DNA of 64,000 nt from Erinaceus europaeus (taxonomy: Eukaryota > Chordata > Mammalia > Eulipotyphla > Erinaceidae), in assembly GCF_950295315.1 (NCBI RefSeq), contig NC_080175.1, forward strand, positions 64,505,353 through 64,569,352, written 5' to 3'. The notes beneath the pieces are model-generated. The model saw only the letters and a list, made by a program, of their open reading frames with translations, was not told where the DNA came from and made no database searches. A program made the position numbers and the translations under genes. Of the stretch, positions 61,259 to 64,000 are shown one piece after another; within the stretch, counting starts at the first letter, position 1; each line of letters begins with the position of its first letter.

Positions 61259-62691
61259 GGGCTGGGCGGTGGCACACCTGGTTGGGTGCACATGTTACAA
61301 TGAGCAAAGACTTTTGAGAGAGTCCACGTATCAAATACACAGCCTATATATTAAAAAGATTCAGTTTGTGTTTTGAAAAACTTTGAGACATACAATTGAT
61401 TTACCCCTCTCATATTAATTAACTAGTGATTTATATGTCTACATTTTACTAGGAGTGTACATAAACACCATTCCCACCACCAAAAGACTGTGACCCATCC
61501 AATAGCACAGCTATATACAAAATACTGGGTATGTACAGCAAACCATAACAAAAGGACGTTTCAAAGTTAACCCAATTACCAAATAATGTGATGATAACAT
61601 TAACTATCGATTGTCTTTTGGAACCCTAAGACAGCAGGAACCTCACATCTCCAGTATAGAGCCCCTACTTCCCCCAGTCCTGGAACCCTTGGATAGGGCC
61701 CACTTTCCTGTATGCCTCTCCCAATGCATATCAAATAATATTGCATCCGCCGATCACAACCTAACCAACGCAACGATTGCCACCTCAACATGCTTCACTT
61801 CAGACTGTGTCCAGAGACTTCACATGTGGAATGACAACCCTTCAGCTTCATTACTCGGGTGAGACCTTTCCTTTCATAATATACTCTAATTTCATTTCAG
61901 GTGGTTCACTTTCTAACAAAGTCCCAAAACCTAGATATACACCAGTTTCTATGAGAGAGAGCATATCTTCACACGTATCTATAAACTACTGCAAAATATA
62001 TACCTGAAAGCAGAAGTACACTAGAGTTTGCAGTGAGTACCTCCCTAACACTTCCTCTCCACTATTCCAAGCTTTGGGTCCATGATTGCTCAACAATTTG
62101 TTTGGCTTTGTATGTTAACTCTCTTTTCAATTACCAGGTTCCAGATGCCATCAGGATGCTGGCCAGGCTTCCCTGGATTGAAGACCCCACCAATGTGTCC
62201 TGGAGCTCTGCTTCCCCAGAGACACACCCTACTAGGGAAAGAGAGAGGCAGACTGGGAGTATGGACTGACCAGTCAACGCCCATGTTCAGCAGGGAAGCA
62301 GTTACAGAAGCCAGACCTTCTACCTTCTGCAACCCACAATGACCCTGGGTCCATGCTCCCAGAGGGATAGAGAATGGGAAAGCTGTCAGGGGTGGGGGTG
62401 GGATATGGAGATTGGGTGGTGGGAATTGTGTGGAGTTGTACCCCTCCTACCCTATGGTTTTGTTAATTAATCCTTTCTTAAATTAAAAAAAAAGGAGAAA
62501 AAAAATGAAATCTTTAAAAAAAAAAAAACGATGAGCAAGACTCGGGTTCAAGCCCCCAATCCCCACCGGCAGGGGGAAAGCTTCACAAGGGGTAAAGCAG
62601 GGCTGCAAGTCTCTCTCTCCCCTCTCTATCATTCCCTTCCTTCTTGATTTCTGGCTGTCTCTATCCAATAAATATATAATAATAATAAAGT
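61259..62691 (+). mobile_element. tRNA-derived SINE split by an L1
   Basis: Head 61259-61310 (GGGCTGGGCGGTGGCACACC) and body 62529-62691 (GGGTTCAAGCCCCCAATCCC, then AATAAATAT tail) of one SINE. TSD GAACTGAAACA at 61248-61258 and 62692-62702. Between the halves is the L1 insertion at 61311-62528. Confidence 0.92.
61311..62528 (+). mobile_element. Twin-primed L1 inside the SINE
   Basis: 61311-61500 is antisense 3'UTR (matches plus-strand 4855-5043 of L1-A). At 61501 it flips to sense 3'UTR (AATAGCACAGCTATATACAA) and runs to poly(A) at 62514-62528. TSD ATGAGCAAAGA (61300-61310) versus ATGAGCAAGA (62531-62540). Its close match to L1-A makes it one of the youngest L1 pieces here. Confidence 0.92.
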
Positions 62692-62910
62692 GAACTGAAA
62701 CAAGGAGAATAAGAAAGCATACGCTGAAAATTGGACTAGATGTGGTCTGCTGCAACAAGACAAAGGACATCACCAGGGACAGGAGGACCCAATGTGCTCT
62801 GGAGGACCTAAGCTGGTAGTAGAATTAGTGTGCAGATAATCATCATGGAATAATGAGATATGACAACCACATGACAACTGTCTTATAAGTCATCATTTCC
62901 CTAATAAACA

Positions 62911-63879
62911 AAACTTTAAAGCATATAATCTCAACACCAAAAGGCACTTTACATATTAAGTATATCAATATATCTCAAAAAGTTATTCCACACTGAAGGT
63001 ATTTGAGCTTTCATTGTTTAAACATATAATTTTGGAAAAGTTATTAGTACCCAAATACAAGTAAGTTAATACAATGTTAATTTTCTCTAAAGACATATAT
63101 GTATAAGTGTTTACATATAGATATACTAAATTTTAAAACACTGGATTTTCAAATTGTATGTTATCTTTTGGGTTTACTTATTGTGAATATGTGTAAATTT
63201 TTCTTATACAGTCATCATTATTCTTACTAAAATGAAATGTCTGACATCTTTATCTTCTGCTACTTAATCACAAAATTCAAAATCATTTACTATAATAGTT
63301 ATCTATAATTTATATAGTAGCCAAAGGGAAGTCCTAGATCATACAATATGATTAGAATATTAAAGATAATTATTTTTTATTCACTGTGACATATGACCTA
63401 TATTTTACTGCAATGAAATATTGCATTTGTTTCAAGAATATTCCTTTGTACAAGGTGCTAAGCAAGTACAGACAATATCTATTGATCAGAGTAATTTATC
63501 TCAAGTTTCGTTTTGAGCTAAATAATTCAAAGTTAATGGAATTATGAAATCTATATGATAGTAAAGAAACTGCACCCAGTGGAGGAAACTGACCTTCTCG
63601 CAAGCTCTATACAAATGCTTAAGCAGGTTACAGATTAAAGGCAAAACTCACTCATCCACTGTAGCCATAGAAGTGACTGATTCCCTACTGTGAAAATTAA
63701 TTAGGTAGAAGTAAACTGGAAGTTAAATTTCTACCTCGGCATATAGCTGCGAAGCCAGAGCTTGGAGTTCAGCTCTTTGTTATTGCGGCAAGGGAATCTA
63801 TGGTCTTTCCATCATGTAGTTTATACAGTGTTAGCAACAGACATCAATGTGATATCTCACCAGCGAAGGAGACTTGCCA
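62911..63879. other. AT-rich sequence, nothing recognised
   Basis: 63560-63860 is less AT-rich than its surroundings, but no gene or repeat family is recognised. Confidence 0.5.
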
Positions 63880-64000
63880 TACTCAAGACCCATGTTTACA
63901 TTCCCTTTACAGCATATAGGAGTATGATGGCTTCACAGAAGTTTTGGCACTGCAATTTCTCTCCCTCTGTACTTCTCTTTTTGTCTGAAAAAGTCTTACT
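63880..64000 (+). mobile_element. Possible SINE body, cut by the window edge
   Basis: GCTTCACAGAAGTTTTGGCA, GCAATTTCTCTCCCTCTGT and TTTTTGTCTGAAAAAGTC resemble the body of the SINE at 42655-42835. The head is not clear. Confidence 0.4.

Larger units (their letters stand above)
59935..62910 (+). mobile_element. Ancient L1, plus strand, host of a nested cluster
   Basis: ORF2 C-terminal sequence is collinear with mammalian L1 at 59940-60406 (CTCCAAATGATTAAAAAACT, AAATTAAAATTTTTTGACAC), resumes at 60788-61258 (CATAGCAGCACTATTTGCAA, ACAACATGGATGGAACTTGG) and ends with a 3'UTR at 62703-62910. Highly diverged. The gaps are the younger insertions at 60413-60787 and 61259-62691. Confidence 0.82.

Overview
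This is mammalian genomic DNA, almost certainly from a hedgehog (Erinaceidae, most likely Erinaceus). Two things point there. A tRNA-derived SINE occurs about two dozen times in both orientations: a promoter half with box A and box B, a body with a pyrimidine-rich stretch ending in a CTCTGTCCTATCCAACAA-like motif, and an A-rich tail. There are also three pieces of a Vingi non-LTR retrotransposon, a clade reported among mammals only from hedgehogs. The window is AT-rich and I find no convincing host gene, tRNA or rRNA gene. It reads as intergenic or deep-intronic sequence. Nearly all long open frames are retrotransposon relics, their antisense shadows or simple repeats.

Layout. 1-3.8 kb: L1 3'UTR pieces and SINEs. 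3.8-11.1 kb: full-length but decayed L1 (L1-A), minus strand, with 3'UTR, ORF2, ORF1 and 5'UTR. 11-19 kb: L1 3' fragments, a (GAA)33 tract, SINEs and an ancient L1/HAL1-like ORF1 relic. 19-27 kb: two Vingi 3' segments (19.07 and 25.6 kb), an exact 171-bp tandem duplication, an almost perfect SINE with an 18-bp target-site duplication (TSD), an old LTR, and a 450-bp solo LTR with a 4-bp TSD. 27.9-35.3 kb: second full-length L1 (L1-B), minus strand. 35.3-50 kb: single-copy AT-rich sequence with SINEs, a short twin-primed L1, and a SINE carrying a 195-bp Vingi-derived element. 50-54 kb: old L1 with a SINE in it, a twin-primed L1, a 335-bp ERVK-like solo LTR with a perfect 6-bp TSD, and a 300-bp polypurine block. 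55-64 kb: SINEs, microsatellites and a nest in which an old plus-strand L1 holds a solo LTR and a SINE, and the SINE holds a twin-primed L1.

How the parts relate. The elements are molecular parasites, not a host pathway. L1 is the autonomous machinery that presumably mobilised the A-tailed SINEs. Vingi is a second, unrelated LINE whose protein presumably mobilised its own short deletion derivative. TSDs and nesting allow much of the insertion order to be read directly from the sequence.
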